Of a DNA stretch of 64,000 bases, positions 50,159 through 59,289 are shown one piece after another (position 1 is the stretch's first letter; each line of letters starts with the position of its first letter). The notes beneath the pieces were generated by a model. That model had not been told where the DNA came from and ran no database searches. It worked only from the letters and a program-made list of their open reading frames with translations. The stretch spans positions 7,688,001-7,752,000 of the forward strand of contig NZ_CP107935.1 of NCBI RefSeq assembly GCF_036038375.1, read 5' to 3'. The position numbers were made by a program, and so were the translations under genes. The stretch is from Streptomyces sp. NBC_00414. GTDB taxonomy: Bacteria > Actinomycetota > Actinomycetes > Streptomycetales > Streptomycetaceae.

Positions 50159-51373
50159 CTACAGCGCCTGGGCGGACGGCTTCACCATGCCTCGGACCGT
50201 GCGGGACTTGACGAAGTTGCCGAGGGCCGTCATCTCCCACTCGCCGGAGAACTGCTTGATGAGCTTGGCCATCATCACGCCGGTCTGCGGCTCCGCGGTG
50301 GTGAGGTCGAAGCGGACCAGCTCCTCGCCCGTGGCGGCGTCCAGGAGACGGCAGTAGGCCTTGGCCACTTCGGTGAACTTCTGGCCCGAGAAGGAGTTCA
50401 CCGTGAAGACCAGGCCCGTGACCTCCTGGGGGAGACGGCCGAGGTCCACGACGATCACCTCGTCGTCACCGCCGCCCTCGCCCGTGAGGTTGTCGCCGGA
50501 GTGCTTGATCGCGCCGTTCACGATCGAGAGCTTGCCGAAGTAGCAGCTGTCGATGTGGTTGCGCTGCGGGCCGTAGGCGATCACGGAGGCGTCGAGGTCG
50601 ATGTCCTTGCCCCGGTACGCGGGCTCCCAGCCCAGGCCCATCTTCACCTGGGAGAGGAACGGGCTGCCGCCCTTGGTGAGGGATACGGTCTGGTTCTTCT
50701 GGAGGTTTACTCGTCCCTTGTCGAGGTTGATCTTGCCGGTGCCCGGGGCGGGGGCTGCCGGGGGCGCCGGGGGCGCGGGCGGGGCCGCCGGGGTGGTGAC
50801 GGGCGGGGCCGTGGGCGCCACCGGTGTCTGGAGCGTGGGGGCGGGCGGCGCCACCGGGGCCGGGGCCGCGGGCTCCTCCACCGTCACGCCGAAGTCCGTG
50901 GCGATGCCCGCCAGGCCGTTCGAGTATCCCTGGCCGACCGCGCGGGCCTTCCAGGCGCCGTTGCGCAGGTAGACCTCGACGATGACCAGGGCCGTCTCCG
51001 CGCCGAGCTGGGGCGGGGTGAAGGAAGCGAGGACCGAGCCGTCGTCCGCGCTGCGGATCGTGGCCGTCGGTTCGATGCCCTGGAACGTCTGGCCCGCCGC
51101 GTCCGGGCTCGCGGTGACGACGATCTTCTCGATGCCCTGGGGCACGGCTGTCGTGTCGACCGTGATCGAGTCGGGGGCCGAGCCGCCGCCGGAGCGGTAC
51201 GTCACGCCCTGGCCCGACGGCTGGTTGTAGAAGATGAAGTCGTCGTCGGAGCGCACCTTGCCGTCGGCGGTGAGCAGCAGGCCCGATACGTCCAGCCGCA
51301 CCGGGGCGGCGACGTCCACCGTCACGCGGGTGACGGCGAGAGGGATGTTCGAGCCGGGGGTCATAGCTGTCAT
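50159..51373 (-). CDS. TerD-family protein with two TerD domains
   Basis: This ~404-residue protein has two TerD (tellurium/stress, calcium-binding) domains joined by a ~60-residue Pro/Ala/Thr linker (APAPVAPPAPTLQTPVAPTA). Domain 1 shows VRSDDDFIFYNQPSGQG and YLRNGAWKARAVGQGYSNGL. Domain 2 shows DIDLDASVIAYGPQRNHIDS, SGDNLTGEGGGDDEVIVVDL and TGVMMAKLIKQFSGEWEMTA; the acidic residues of both typify calcium sites. ATG 51373 or ATG 51364 starts it; neither has a clear ribosome site. Streptomycetes have many TerD paralogues, and the exact role is unclear. Confidence 0.88.
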   Translation of the reverse strand: MTAMTPGSNIPLAVTRVTVDVAAPVRLDVSGLLLTADGKVRSDDDFIFYNQPSGQGVTYRSGGGSAPDSITVDTTAVPQGIEKIVVTASPDAAGQTFQGIEPTATIRSADDGSVLASFTPPQLGAETALVIVEVYLRNGAWKARAVGQGYSNGLAGIATDFGVTVEEPAAPAPVAPPAPTLQTPVAPTAPPVTTPAAPPAPPAPPAAPAPGTGKINLDKGRVNLQKNQTVSLTKGGSPFLSQVKMGLGWEPAYRGKDIDLDASVIAYGPQRNHIDSCYFGKLSIVNGAIKHSGDNLTGEGGGDDEVIVVDLGRLPQEVTGLVFTVNSFSGQKFTEVAKAYCRLLDAATGEELVRFDLTTAEPQTGVMMAKLIKQFSGEWEMTALGNFVKSRTVRGMVKPSAQAL

Positions 51374-51436
51374 GCCGGGTGAACGAGCGGACCGGCTTTG
51401 CCGTTCCCTTACCAAGCGGGCAATCGGCCGATCGGG

Positions 51437-51658
51437 TCAGCGGCGGTTGCGGGGGTGGTTGCGGGCGGTTCGTTCGTTGCCGTGCTTGTAGTTGCCCGTC
51501 CAGCGGGCCATGACGAGCTGGGGGTCGCCCTTTTCCACTTCCGCGAGGAACTGGGTGGCTCTCGGGCCTCGGAGGGTGGTGGCGGGGCGGGAGCCGTGGG
51601 TGATCTTCACGGTGCCGTCGGGGTGGTGGGTGTAGGTGAAGCCGTGTGGGTTGGGCAT
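51437..51658 (-). CDS. Small conserved Streptomyces protein, function unknown
   Basis: This 73-residue basic protein starts MPNPHGFTYTHHPDGTVKIT and ends with a Lys/Arg/Asn-rich tail (NYKHGNERTARNHPRNRR). The middle (TTLRGPRATQFLAEVEKGDP) looks like a small alpha/beta fold with a helix-turn. No homologous family of known function is apparent. It lies 63 bases upstream of the TerD start, on the same strand. Confidence 0.7.
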   Translation of the reverse strand: MPNPHGFTYTHHPDGTVKITHGSRPATTLRGPRATQFLAEVEKGDPQLVMARWTGNYKHGNERTARNHPRNRR

Positions 51659-51704
51659 GGGGGGATGGTAGGGCCGGGGGGTGGGGGTGGCCCAAGGGTT
51701 TTCC

Positions 51705-51810
51705 CGCCCCCGCCGCCCCTGCCCTCCCCGTCACTGCATGGGGGGCGCTTCGCCCCCTTGCCCCCGGTGCGCAGTTCCCCGCGCCCTTTGAAGGGGGCGG
51801 GGAACTGCGC
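51705..51810. repeat. Combined copy of both repeat families
   Basis: From 51705 it reads CGCCCCCGCCGCCCCTGCCC, then CCCGTCACTGCATGGGGGGC and CGCCCCCTTGCCCCC. It continues into an inverted pair of the second family, GCGCAGTTCCCCGC (51769-51782) and GCGGGGAACTGCGC (51797-51810), a perfect 14-bp stem. It lies directly downstream of the stop of the leftward dehydrogenase gene (51823), where it can act as a terminator. Confidence 0.8.
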
Positions 51811-51822
51811 GATCGGTGACGG

Positions 51823-52812
51823 TTACGGGACCACCACGATCTTTCGGCCTACGCCTGAGGCGAACTGGTCCAGGGCCTGGGGGTACTGGTCCAGGGGGAG
51901 GCGGTCGCTGATGAAGATGTCAGGGTCCAGGACGCCTGTCGCGAACAGCTCCGCCGCGCGCTCGAAGCTGTGCAGGACGGCCATCGAACCCGTGATGGTG
52001 ATCTCCTGGTTGTAGATGCGGTACGGGTCGATGGACACCCGCGTCGCGTAGTCGGCCACCCCGAACTGGAGGAAGGTCCCGGCCTTGGCGACCCGCTCCA
52101 GACCGTCCTGGATCGCCGCCGCGTTGCCCGTGGCGTCGACCACCAGGTCCCAGCCCTGCGGGCGGTCCAGCTCGTCGGCGCTCGTGGCGGACGCCGAGAC
52201 GCCGAGCTTCTGGGCGGTGGTGAGGCGCTTCGGGTTGATGTCCACCATGTCCACGCTCGCCGCGCCCGTGCGCTTCGCCAGCTCCAGCATCATCAGGCCC
52301 ATCGTTCCCGAACCGTAGATCAGGACGTGGGAGCCGAGGCGGGAGTTGAGGACGTCGTAGCCGCGTACCGCGCAGGAGAGCGGTTCGATCAGGGCCGCGT
52401 CCTGGGTGCGTACGTGCTCGGGGAGCTTCACGCAGTTCGCCACCGGCGCGACCGCGTACTGGGCGGCGCCGCCCGCCGTGGTGACGCCGATCGCGGCCCA
52501 GCGCTCACAGAGGTTGTTGTGGCCCGTCCGGCAGTAGCGGCACTCGTAGCAGTAGAGGGAGGGGTCCACGGCCACCTGGTCGCCGACCGAGAGTTCCGTG
52601 ACCTGCCTGCCGACTCCGACCACCTCGCCCGCGAACTCGTGTCCGGGGACGATCGGCAGCTTGGGTGCGAACTCGCCCTGGAGGATGTGCAGGTCCGTGC
52701 CGCACAACCCGCAGGCCGACACCTCCACGACGACCTCGCGGGGGCCTGGCGTCGGGTCCGGGACCTCGGAGACGACGGCCTTTCCCACGGACTCGATGAC
52801 GGCGGCCTTCAT
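51823..52812 (-). CDS. Zinc-dependent medium-chain dehydrogenase (polyol/sugar alcohol type)
   Basis: This 329-residue enzyme belongs to the zinc alcohol dehydrogenase superfamily. The catalytic zinc ligands are CGLCGTDLHILQ and VPGHEFAGEVVGVG; the structural zinc site is YCYECRYCRTGHNNLC; and the cofactor-binding region is HVLIYGSGTMGLMMLELAK. It resembles sorbitol/threonine-type dehydrogenases. It is the last gene of the importer operon, with its ATG overlapping the permease stop, and probably oxidises the imported polyol. Confidence 0.9.
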   Translation of the reverse strand: MKAAVIESVGKAVVSEVPDPTPGPREVVVEVSACGLCGTDLHILQGEFAPKLPIVPGHEFAGEVVGVGRQVTELSVGDQVAVDPSLYCYECRYCRTGHNNLCERWAAIGVTTAGGAAQYAVAPVANCVKLPEHVRTQDAALIEPLSCAVRGYDVLNSRLGSHVLIYGSGTMGLMMLELAKRTGAASVDMVDINPKRLTTAQKLGVSASATSADELDRPQGWDLVVDATGNAAAIQDGLERVAKAGTFLQFGVADYATRVSIDPYRIYNQEITITGSMAVLHSFERAAELFATGVLDPDIFISDRLPLDQYPQALDQFASGVGRKIVVVP

Positions 52813-53690
52813 TTCACGGCTCCCAGCGAAAGGCCCTGGACCAGTTTGTCCTGGGCGGCGAACCCCGCGGCGAGCACCGGCAGGGAGACGACGAGCGACG
52901 CGGCGCACACCTTGGCCAGGAACAGGCCCTGGCTGGTGATGAAGCCGGTGAGGAAGACCGGGGCGGTCTCCGCCACCACACCCGTCAGCACGCGGGCGAA
53001 GAGCAGCTCGTTCCAGCTGAAGATGAAGCAGATGAGGGAGGTGGCGGCGATGCCCGGGAGGGCGATGGGCGCCACGACGCGGGTCAGGATGGTGGGGAGT
53101 TTCGCGCCGTCTATCTGTGCCGCCTCGATGATTGCCACCGGGACCTCGGAGAGGAACGACTGCATCATCCATACGGCGATCGGCAGGTTCATCGAGGTGT
53201 AGAGGATGACCAGGAGCCAGATGTTGTCCAGCATCCCGGTGTTCTTCGCGAAGAGGTAGATCGGGAGGAGGCCCGCCACCACCGGCAGCATTTTCGTGGA
53301 GAGGAAGAAGAAGAGGACGTCCGTCCACTTCTTGACCGGGCGGATGGAGAGTGCGTACGCCGCGGGGAGGGCGAGGACCAGGACCAGGAGGGTCGACGCC
53401 AGGGACGCCACCGTCGAGTTGATCAGGGCCGGCCAGGGGCTCGCGCCGCCGCCCGTGCCGAAGAACTCGCGGTACCCGTCGAGCGTCAGGGCCGCCCCGA
53501 AGGACGGTGGATTGGTTGCCGCGTCCTCCTCGGAGTGGAACGACGTCAGGGCCATCCAGGCGATGGGCAGGAAGAAGACGATGCCGGCCAGCCAGGCGAC
53601 CAGGCCGAGGCCCCGTCCCTTGGGGCGGCGGGGGGTGGGATCGGCCGATCGGGTGCTGCTGGGGCGTACACGTACAGCGGTGGCGCTCAT
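52809..53690 (-). CDS. Carbohydrate ABC transporter permease (MalG type)
   Basis: This 293-residue permease has six membrane helices, and its EAA loop is IIEAAQIDGAKLPTILTRVV. Its N-terminus is Pro/Arg-rich. Overlaps by ATGA on both sides show it is one operon with the MalF-type permease and the dehydrogenase. Its sequence type (STKMLPVVAGLLPIYLFAKN) is that of polyol (mannitol/sorbitol) importers. Confidence 0.92.
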   Translation of the reverse strand: MSATAVRVRPSSTRSADPTPRRPKGRGLGLVAWLAGIVFFLPIAWMALTSFHSEEDAATNPPSFGAALTLDGYREFFGTGGGASPWPALINSTVASLASTLLVLVLALPAAYALSIRPVKKWTDVLFFFLSTKMLPVVAGLLPIYLFAKNTGMLDNIWLLVILYTSMNLPIAVWMMQSFLSEVPVAIIEAAQIDGAKLPTILTRVVAPIALPGIAATSLICFIFSWNELLFARVLTGVVAETAPVFLTGFITSQGLFLAKVCAASLVVSLPVLAAGFAAQDKLVQGLSLGAVK

Positions 53691-54628
53691 GCGCGGCCCA
53701 CCTCCTCACGGAACAGGGACGAGACCACGCGCAGCGCGAAGGTCGCGATGATGATCGAACCGATGACGACCAGGACGCCGGCCGCGGAGGCGAGGCCGTT
53801 CTCGTGCGCCTGGTAGAAGGTCTGGTAGACGGTGTAGGGCAGGTTCGCGGTGCCCAGGCCGCCGGACGTGATGGTGAAGACCGCGTCGAAGTTCTGCACG
53901 ATGTAGATCGAGCCGAGCAGGGCGCCCAGTTCGAGGTAGCGGCGCAGGTGGGGCAGGGTGAGGTAGCGGAAGACCTGCCAGCCGCTCGCGCCGTCGACCT
54001 TGGCCGCCTCGATCTGCTGGTGGTCCCGGCTCTGCAGGCCCGCCAGCAGGATCAGCATCATGAACGGCGTCCACTGCCAGACGAGGGACATCTCGATGGC
54101 GAGCAGCGGGGTGTTGGAGATCCAGTCCGGCTGTGGGCCGCCCACATAGTGCAACAACCCATTGAGCAGGCCGTATTCGGGGTTGTAGAGGACATGCTTC
54201 CAGAGCAGGGCCGCCGCTACGGGGACCACCAGGAAGGGTGCGATCAGGAGCGTGCGGACCAGGCCGCGGCCCCGGAACTTGCGGTCCAGGAGGAGGGCGA
54301 GGCCCAGTCCCAGGACCAGGCTGGCCAGGACGACGGAGACCGTCAGCACGATGGTCGTCCAGACCGACTTGCGCAGGGCCTCGTCGGTGAGGACCTCGGT
54401 GTAGTTGCCGAAGCCCGTGAAGCTGCGGGCGTCCGGGTAGAGGGAGTTCCAGTCGAAGAAGGAGATCACCAGCGTGGCCACGAACGGCAGCTGGGTCACG
54501 GCGATCATGAAGATCAGGGCGGGCAGGAGCGGGGCCCTGGTCGCCCAGGCCTTCAGGCGGCCGGAGGGCGGTGTCTTCTGCGTGCGTACGGATGGTGCGG
54601 CCACTGGGGCTGTCGTTGTCGCGGTCAT
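53687..54628 (-). CDS. Carbohydrate ABC transporter permease (MalF type)
   Basis: This 313-residue permease has six membrane helices. The EAA loop is QIEAAKVDGASGWQVFRYLT. A 30-residue Pro/Thr-rich leader precedes the first helix (LLPALIFMIAVTQLPFVATL). ATG 54628 overlaps the binding-protein stop as ATGA. No ATPase is encoded nearby. Confidence 0.92.
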   Translation of the reverse strand: MTATTTAPVAAPSVRTQKTPPSGRLKAWATRAPLLPALIFMIAVTQLPFVATLVISFFDWNSLYPDARSFTGFGNYTEVLTDEALRKSVWTTIVLTVSVVLASLVLGLGLALLLDRKFRGRGLVRTLLIAPFLVVPVAAALLWKHVLYNPEYGLLNGLLHYVGGPQPDWISNTPLLAIEMSLVWQWTPFMMLILLAGLQSRDHQQIEAAKVDGASGWQVFRYLTLPHLRRYLELGALLGSIYIVQNFDAVFTITSGGLGTANLPYTVYQTFYQAHENGLASAAGVLVVIGSIIIATFALRVVSSLFREEVGRA

Positions 54629-55995
54629 CGTCCCTCGTACTCCTCGGCGATCTCCTCGGCCAGCTTCTGGGACTTCTTCAGGGCCGACTCGACGGACTGG
54701 CGTCCGGCGATGGCCGCGCTGATCTCCTGCGAGACCTTGGTGCCGAGATCGGTGAACTCGGGGATGCCGACGAACTGGATGCCGGGCGCGGGCCGCGGCT
54801 GTACGCCGGGATCGGTGGGGCGGGCGCCCTCGATGGCTTCCTTGGTCATCTCCTGGAAGGCGCCGGCCTCCTTGCGGTAGTCGGCGTTCGTGTACGTTGA
54901 GGCGCGCTTGCCGGCCGGCACGTTGGACCAGCCGATCTCGTCGCCCACCAGCTGCTCGTACTCCTTGCTGGACGCCCAGGAGACGAACTTCCACGCCTTG
55001 TCGGGGTTGCGGGACGCGTCCTGGATGCCCCAGGCCCAGGTGTAGAGCCAGCCGGAGGACTCCGTCTTGTCGACCGGCGCCGGTACGTAGCCGATCTTGC
55101 CCTTGACCGGGGACTTCGCCGATTCCAGGGAGCCGGCCGCGGAGGTGGCGTCGTACCACATGGCGACCTTGCCCTGGGTCAGGTTGTTGAGGCACTCGGC
55201 GAAGCCGGACTGGGCCGCGCCGGACTCGCCGTGCTCGCGGACGAGGTCCACATAGAACTTGGTCGCCTTCTCGAACTCGGGGGAGTCGAGCCGCGCCTTC
55301 CAGTCCTTGTCGAACCAGGTGCCGCCGAAGGTGTTCACGACCGTGGTGAGCGGGGCCATGATCTCGCCCCAGCCGGGCAGGCCGCGCAGGCAGATGCCCT
55401 TCATGCCCGACTCGGCGCCGTCGGCCTTCGCGGCGAGGTCCGCGACCTCCGCCCAGGTCGGGTGGTCGGGCATCTTCAGGCCCTTCTCGGCGAACACGTC
55501 CTTGCGGTACATCAGGAAGGACGACTCGCCGTAGAAGGGCTGTCCGTAGAGCTTGCCGTCCTCCGCGGTGAGGGACTGGCGCATGGGCTTGAGGACGTCC
55601 TGCTCGTCGTAGCCGGGGTCCTTCGCGACGTACGAGTCCATCTCGTGCAGCCAGTCGTTCTTGGCGTAGATCGGTATCTCGTAGTTGGACAGCGTCGCGA
55701 CGTCGTACTGGCCGGCCTGGTTGGCGAAGTCCTGGCTGATCTTGTCGCGGACGTCGTTCTCCGGCAGCACGGTGAAGTTCACCTTGATGCCGGTCTCCTT
55801 GGTGAAATGAGCGGCGGTGAGCTTCTGCAACTCCACCATCTGCGGGTTGTTGACCATGAGGACGTTGATGGAGTTGCCTCCGGAGCCCGCGCCGCCCGCT
55901 CCGGCCCAGCAACCGGAGAGCAGCGGGGCGAGCAGCGTCCCTGCGGCGGCCGCGGCGAACATCGCGCGCGGCCTCCGTCGGCTCTGGGTTCGCAT
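54625..55995 (-). CDS. Sugar/polyol ABC transporter substrate-binding lipoprotein
   Basis: This 456-residue extracytoplasmic binding protein has a lipobox, LLSGC, after a short Ala/Leu-rich signal (MFAAAAAGTLLAPLLSGC). The mature part has SBP family-1 blocks (VMVNNPQMVELQKLTAAHF; DVATLSNYEIPIYAKNDW; VAMWYDATSAAGSLESAK). It leads the operon of four coupled genes. It is preceded by tandem 12-base repeats and, further upstream, the divergent-order DeoR gene on the same strand. Confidence 0.92.
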   Translation of the reverse strand: MRTQSRRRPRAMFAAAAAGTLLAPLLSGCWAGAGGAGSGGNSINVLMVNNPQMVELQKLTAAHFTKETGIKVNFTVLPENDVRDKISQDFANQAGQYDVATLSNYEIPIYAKNDWLHEMDSYVAKDPGYDEQDVLKPMRQSLTAEDGKLYGQPFYGESSFLMYRKDVFAEKGLKMPDHPTWAEVADLAAKADGAESGMKGICLRGLPGWGEIMAPLTTVVNTFGGTWFDKDWKARLDSPEFEKATKFYVDLVREHGESGAAQSGFAECLNNLTQGKVAMWYDATSAAGSLESAKSPVKGKIGYVPAPVDKTESSGWLYTWAWGIQDASRNPDKAWKFVSWASSKEYEQLVGDEIGWSNVPAGKRASTYTNADYRKEAGAFQEMTKEAIEGARPTDPGVQPRPAPGIQFVGIPEFTDLGTKVSQEISAAIAGRQSVESALKKSQKLAEEIAEEYEGR

Positions 55996-56018
55996 GGATC
56001 ACTCCTGGATGTATCAGT

Positions 56019-56042
56019 ACAAATGGGATGACAAATGGGATG
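56019..56042. promoter_or_regulatory. Tandem 12-base direct repeat upstream of the polyol importer
   Basis: ACAAATGGGATG is repeated exactly back to back (56019-56030 and 56031-56042), 24 bases upstream of the binding-protein start codon. A direct repeat in this position is a plausible operator for the adjacent DeoR-type regulator. The 140-base gap has no other feature. Confidence 0.5.
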
Positions 56043-56135
56043 GCAAGGGCATGGCAGGGGGAGTGCGTGCCTCTGTAGTGGGTCGGTTGGGTTTTCGGAC
56101 TCTCTGTCGGGTCCGGACGGCCGGGACCGGGGTGA

Positions 56136-56897
56136 TCAGACCCGGATGACCTGGGGGCCCTGCATCGAGTAGCGGTGGGCCTCGGAGGCGGGGAGGAACG
56201 TGCTGGTGACGATCGCCTCCAGGGCGCTGATCTCCGCGAACCGGCAGAAGCTGACCGCGCCGAACTTGGTGTGCACGCCCGCGAAGACCGTGCGCCGCGC
56301 GGCCCGGATCGCCTGTGACTTGACCTCGCTGACGGCCGGGTCGGGGGTGGTGAGGCCGTGTTCGCGCGAGATGCCGTTGGCGCCGATGAACGCCAGGTCG
56401 ATGACGAAGCCCGCGAGCATCTTCGTCGTCCAGTGGTCGACGGTGGCCAGCGTGCCGGGCCTGACCCGGCCGCCGAGCAGCAGGACCGTCTTGTTGTCGG
56501 CCTCGGCGAGCGCGCCCGCGGTGGCCAGGGACGCGGTGACCACGGTCAGCGGCCGGTCCCTGGGCAGTGACTCGGCGATGAGCTGGGGGGTGAAGCCCTC
56601 GTCGACGAAGACCGTCTCCGCGTCGCCGAGCAACTCGGCCGCGGCTGCCGCGATCCGGCGCTTCTCGGGTACGTGGCTGGTGGCGCGGAAGGCGAGCGTC
56701 GTCTCGAAGCCGGCGCTCTCCACGGGGTAGGCGCCGCCGTGCGTGCGGCGGACGAGGCCGTGGTCCTCCAGGGCGCGCAGATCGCGGCGCACGGTCTCCC
56801 TGGCGACGCCCAGCTCGGCCGCGAGCTCGTTCACGTCGACGGCACCTGTACGGCGGGCGGTCTTCACGATCTCCCGCTGCCGTTCCTCCGCGCTCAT
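56136..56897 (-). CDS. DeoR-family transcriptional regulator
   Basis: This ~253-residue regulator has a DeoR helix-turn-helix (AVDVNELAAELGVARETVRR) ending in the signature LRALEDHGLVRRTHGGAYPV and a C-terminal sugar-phosphate sensor domain (VFVDEGFTPQLIAESLP; IGANGISREHGLTTPDPAVS). ATG 56897 is chosen; GTG 56906 is also in frame. It lies directly upstream of the polyol importer operon on the same strand, 140 bases away, and likely controls it. Confidence 0.9.
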   Translation of the reverse strand: MSAEERQREIVKTARRTGAVDVNELAAELGVARETVRRDLRALEDHGLVRRTHGGAYPVESAGFETTLAFRATSHVPEKRRIAAAAAELLGDAETVFVDEGFTPQLIAESLPRDRPLTVVTASLATAGALAEADNKTVLLLGGRVRPGTLATVDHWTTKMLAGFVIDLAFIGANGISREHGLTTPDPAVSEVKSQAIRAARRTVFAGVHTKFGAVSFCRFAEISALEAIVTSTFLPASEAHRYSMQGPQVIRV

Positions 56898-57097
56898 GCC
56901 CGACACCCGCTTCCGCTCCCTTGCGTACTGCCCGTTCGGGCCCGTTCGACCCTTGGGGGAAGTTCTACAGCGGGTACGCGCCACTGACCAGGTCTGTTGC
57001 GGGTCCGATGGCGCCCGTGTGTGCCCGTTGGGTGAGACGGACGCCCGCGCCGGACCTGCGGCGGAGCGTAATTCGGGCAGTCGGCGTGCCCGAACGG

Positions 57098-57134
57098 CGG
57101 GGCGGACGGGCCCGTTCGGTGCCCGTCCGCCCCG
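57098..57134 (-). terminator. Terminator hairpin downstream of udh
   Basis: CGGGGCGGACGGGC (57098-57111) and GCCCGTCCGCCCCG (57121-57134) form a perfect 14-bp stem with a 9-base loop. It lies 79 bases after the leftward udh stop in the 315-base gap 56898-57212, which also contains the promoter of the DeoR gene and short CCCGTTCGG direct repeats. Confidence 0.8.
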
Positions 57135-57212
57135 TGAGGTCGTCCGTATGGAGTGGCTGGAAGTGTCGGCGGGGCCCGGTACGGCCGTACGGGAGCCCTG
57201 GTGACGGAAACG

Positions 57213-58049
57213 TCAGTACGGCCACACCGGGGGGTTCGTCACGAAGGCGCCGCCGAGGCAGGCGTGGTCCGGATTCGCCGGGTCCAGCTCGCCCTGCTCC
57301 GCGATCAGCTTCTCCGCGTACTGCTCCGAGTCGTCCCGCGGCTCGTAGCCGAGCGCGCGGGCGGTCGAGAGGTCCCACCACAGGCGGGTGTTCGCGGAGG
57401 AGCCGTAGACGACGCTGTGCCCGACGTGCTCGGCGGTCAGGGCCGCGTGGAAGAGGCGGGCGCCGTCGCCGGGGCTCATCCAGACCGACAGCATGCGCAC
57501 GGTGGTCGGCTCCAGGAAGCAGGAGCCGATGCGCACGGAGACCGTCTCCAGGCCGTGCTTGTCCCAGTAGAACTGCGCCAGGTCCTCGCCGAACGCCTTG
57601 GACAGCCCGTAGAAGGTGTCCGGGCGGCGCGGGGTGCCGATGGGGATGAGGTCGCCCGGCTCGTGGGGCGCCTCGCCCCCGGGGCGCGGGGTGAAGCCGA
57701 CCGCGTGGTTGGAGGAGGCGAAGACGATCCGCCCGATGCCCTCCTCGCGCGCGGCCTCGTAGAGGTTGTACGTGCCCTCGATGTTCGCCTTCAGGATCTT
57801 GTCGAAGGTGGACTCCAGGGAGATGCCCGCGAGGTGGATGACGGCGTCCACGCCCCGGACGGCCTCGCGCAGGGCTTCCTTGTCGCCGAGGTCCGCGGTG
57901 ATCGCGTCCGGCTCGCCCTCGATGGGCAGCATGTCGAGGAGGCGCAGCTCGTAGCCGTAGGCGGGCAGCAGCCCGCGCATCAGGGTGCCGAGGCCTCCGG
58001 CGGCGCCGGTGAGCAGAACGGTGCGGGGAGCGGTGCGCGGAGCGGGCAT
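57213..58049 (-). CDS. udh: Uronate dehydrogenase-like NAD-dependent enzyme
   Basis: This 278-residue short-chain (epimerase-type) dehydrogenase has the NAD motif LLTGAAGGLGTLMRG and catalytic YxxxK as FYGLSKAFGEDLAQFY. The ASSNHAVGFTPRPGGEAP block is typical of uronate dehydrogenases, which oxidise glucuronate or galacturonate to aldarate lactones. The adjacent divergent kdgD gene supports this assignment. CTAGGAGACCC precedes the ATG at 58049. Confidence 0.85.
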   Translation of the reverse strand: MPAPRTAPRTVLLTGAAGGLGTLMRGLLPAYGYELRLLDMLPIEGEPDAITADLGDKEALREAVRGVDAVIHLAGISLESTFDKILKANIEGTYNLYEAAREEGIGRIVFASSNHAVGFTPRPGGEAPHEPGDLIPIGTPRRPDTFYGLSKAFGEDLAQFYWDKHGLETVSVRIGSCFLEPTTVRMLSVWMSPGDGARLFHAALTAEHVGHSVVYGSSANTRLWWDLSTARALGYEPRDDSEQYAEKLIAEQGELDPANPDHACLGGAFVTNPPVWPY

Positions 58050-58241
58050 CCTCGGGTCTCCTAGAATCAGCAGCCGTATGCGTATGCGTAATCGTGTACG
58101 GCATTCACATCCATGGACAAACTAGGGATCGTTCGCCGCTCGCGTCAAGTGTCGCGCGGAGGTGGGGGATCCGCTGCCGTTCGGTCTCGTCTCCGGTCTT
58201 TTATTGCTCCGATATTGCTCCGGGAATGCGGGTTGGCCCGC

Positions 58242-58271
58242 TTGACCGGTCCCGACGGCGCGCTTTAGCGT
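58242..58271 (+). promoter_or_regulatory. HrdB-type promoter upstream of kdgD
   Basis: TTGACC (58242-58247) and TAGCGT (58266-58271) are separated by 18 bases, matching the streptomycete housekeeping consensus, with a start near 58278, 70 bases before the kdgD GTG. The 298-base divergent region also contains TATGCG tandem repeats (58077-58090) close to the udh start that may bind a shared regulator. Confidence 0.55.
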
Positions 58272-58347
58272 GGGCGAGTTCAGAGATATAGACGCAAATC
58301 AGAAACGTGCACGGGTGGCGTGTACGTACATGCTCTAGGGAGAGCCC

Positions 58348-59289
58348 GTGTCGTCAGCCCCCCTCGCCGCTCGACTCAATATTGCCAGCGGGCCGCTGTT
58401 CTTCCCCGTCACGGCGTACGACCGTGACGGAGCCGTCGATCTGGACGTCTACCGCGAGCACGTCCGGCGGGGCGTCGAGGCCGGCGCCGCCGCCGTCTTC
58501 GCCTGCTGCGGCACCGGCGAGTTCCACGCGCTCACACCCGAGGAGTTCCAGACTTGCGTCCGGGCGGCCGTCGAGGAGACCGCGGGCCGGGTGCCCGTCG
58601 TCGCGGGCGCCGGCTACGGGACCGCGCTCGCGGTGCGCTACGCGCGCCTCGCCGAGGAGGCCGGCGCCGACGGGCTGCTCGCCATGCCGCCGTACCTCGT
58701 GGTCGCCGGGCAGGAGGGGCTGCTGCGGCACTACACGGAGCTGGCCGACGCCACCTCGCTCGACATCATCGTGTACCAGCGCGACAACGCCGTCTTCACT
58801 CCTGAGACCGTGGTGGCGCTGGCCCGCGCCGAGGGGGTCATCGGCTTCAAGGACGGCACCGGCGACCTCGACCTCATGCAGCGCATCGTCAGCGCCGTAC
58901 GGTCCGAAGTGCCGGGCGACTTCCTGTACTTCAACGGGCTGCCGACCGCCGAACTCACCGGCCTCGCCTACCGGGGCATCGGCATCACGCTCTACTCGTC
59001 CGCCGTCTTCTGCTTCGCGCCCGAGATCGCCCTCGCCTTCCACCGCGCCTTCGGCTCCGGCGACGACGCGACCGTCAACCGGCTGCTCGACGGCTTCTAC
59101 CGGCCGCTCGTCGAGCTGCGCGCCAAGGGCCGCGGTTACGCCGTCTCGCTGGTCAAGGCGGGTGTACGGCTGCGGGGGCTCGACGTGGGCGAGGTGCGGT
59201 CACCGCTGCACGAGCCGGCCGAGGACCACATCAAGCAGCTCGCCCAGCTGATCGAGCGCGGCTACGCGCTGCTGGAGGAGGGCAAGTGA
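58348..59289 (+). CDS. kdgD: 5-dehydro-4-deoxyglucarate dehydratase
   Basis: This 313-residue DapA-family TIM-barrel enzyme converts 5-dehydro-4-deoxyglucarate to 2,5-dioxopentanoate with loss of water and CO2 in aldarate catabolism. The Schiff-base lysine is in GVIGFKDGTGDLDLMQ, and the SGPLFFPVTAYDRDGAVD and ACCGTGEFHALTPEE blocks are typical of KdgD as opposed to DapA. GTG 58348 follows AGGGAGAG. It overlaps the next gene as GTGA. Confidence 0.9.
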   Translation: MSSAPLAARLNIASGPLFFPVTAYDRDGAVDLDVYREHVRRGVEAGAAAVFACCGTGEFHALTPEEFQTCVRAAVEETAGRVPVVAGAGYGTALAVRYARLAEEAGADGLLAMPPYLVVAGQEGLLRHYTELADATSLDIIVYQRDNAVFTPETVVALARAEGVIGFKDGTGDLDLMQRIVSAVRSEVPGDFLYFNGLPTAELTGLAYRGIGITLYSSAVFCFAPEIALAFHRAFGSGDDATVNRLLDGFYRPLVELRAKGRGYAVSLVKAGVRLRGLDVGEVRSPLHEPAEDHIKQLAQLIERGYALLEEGK

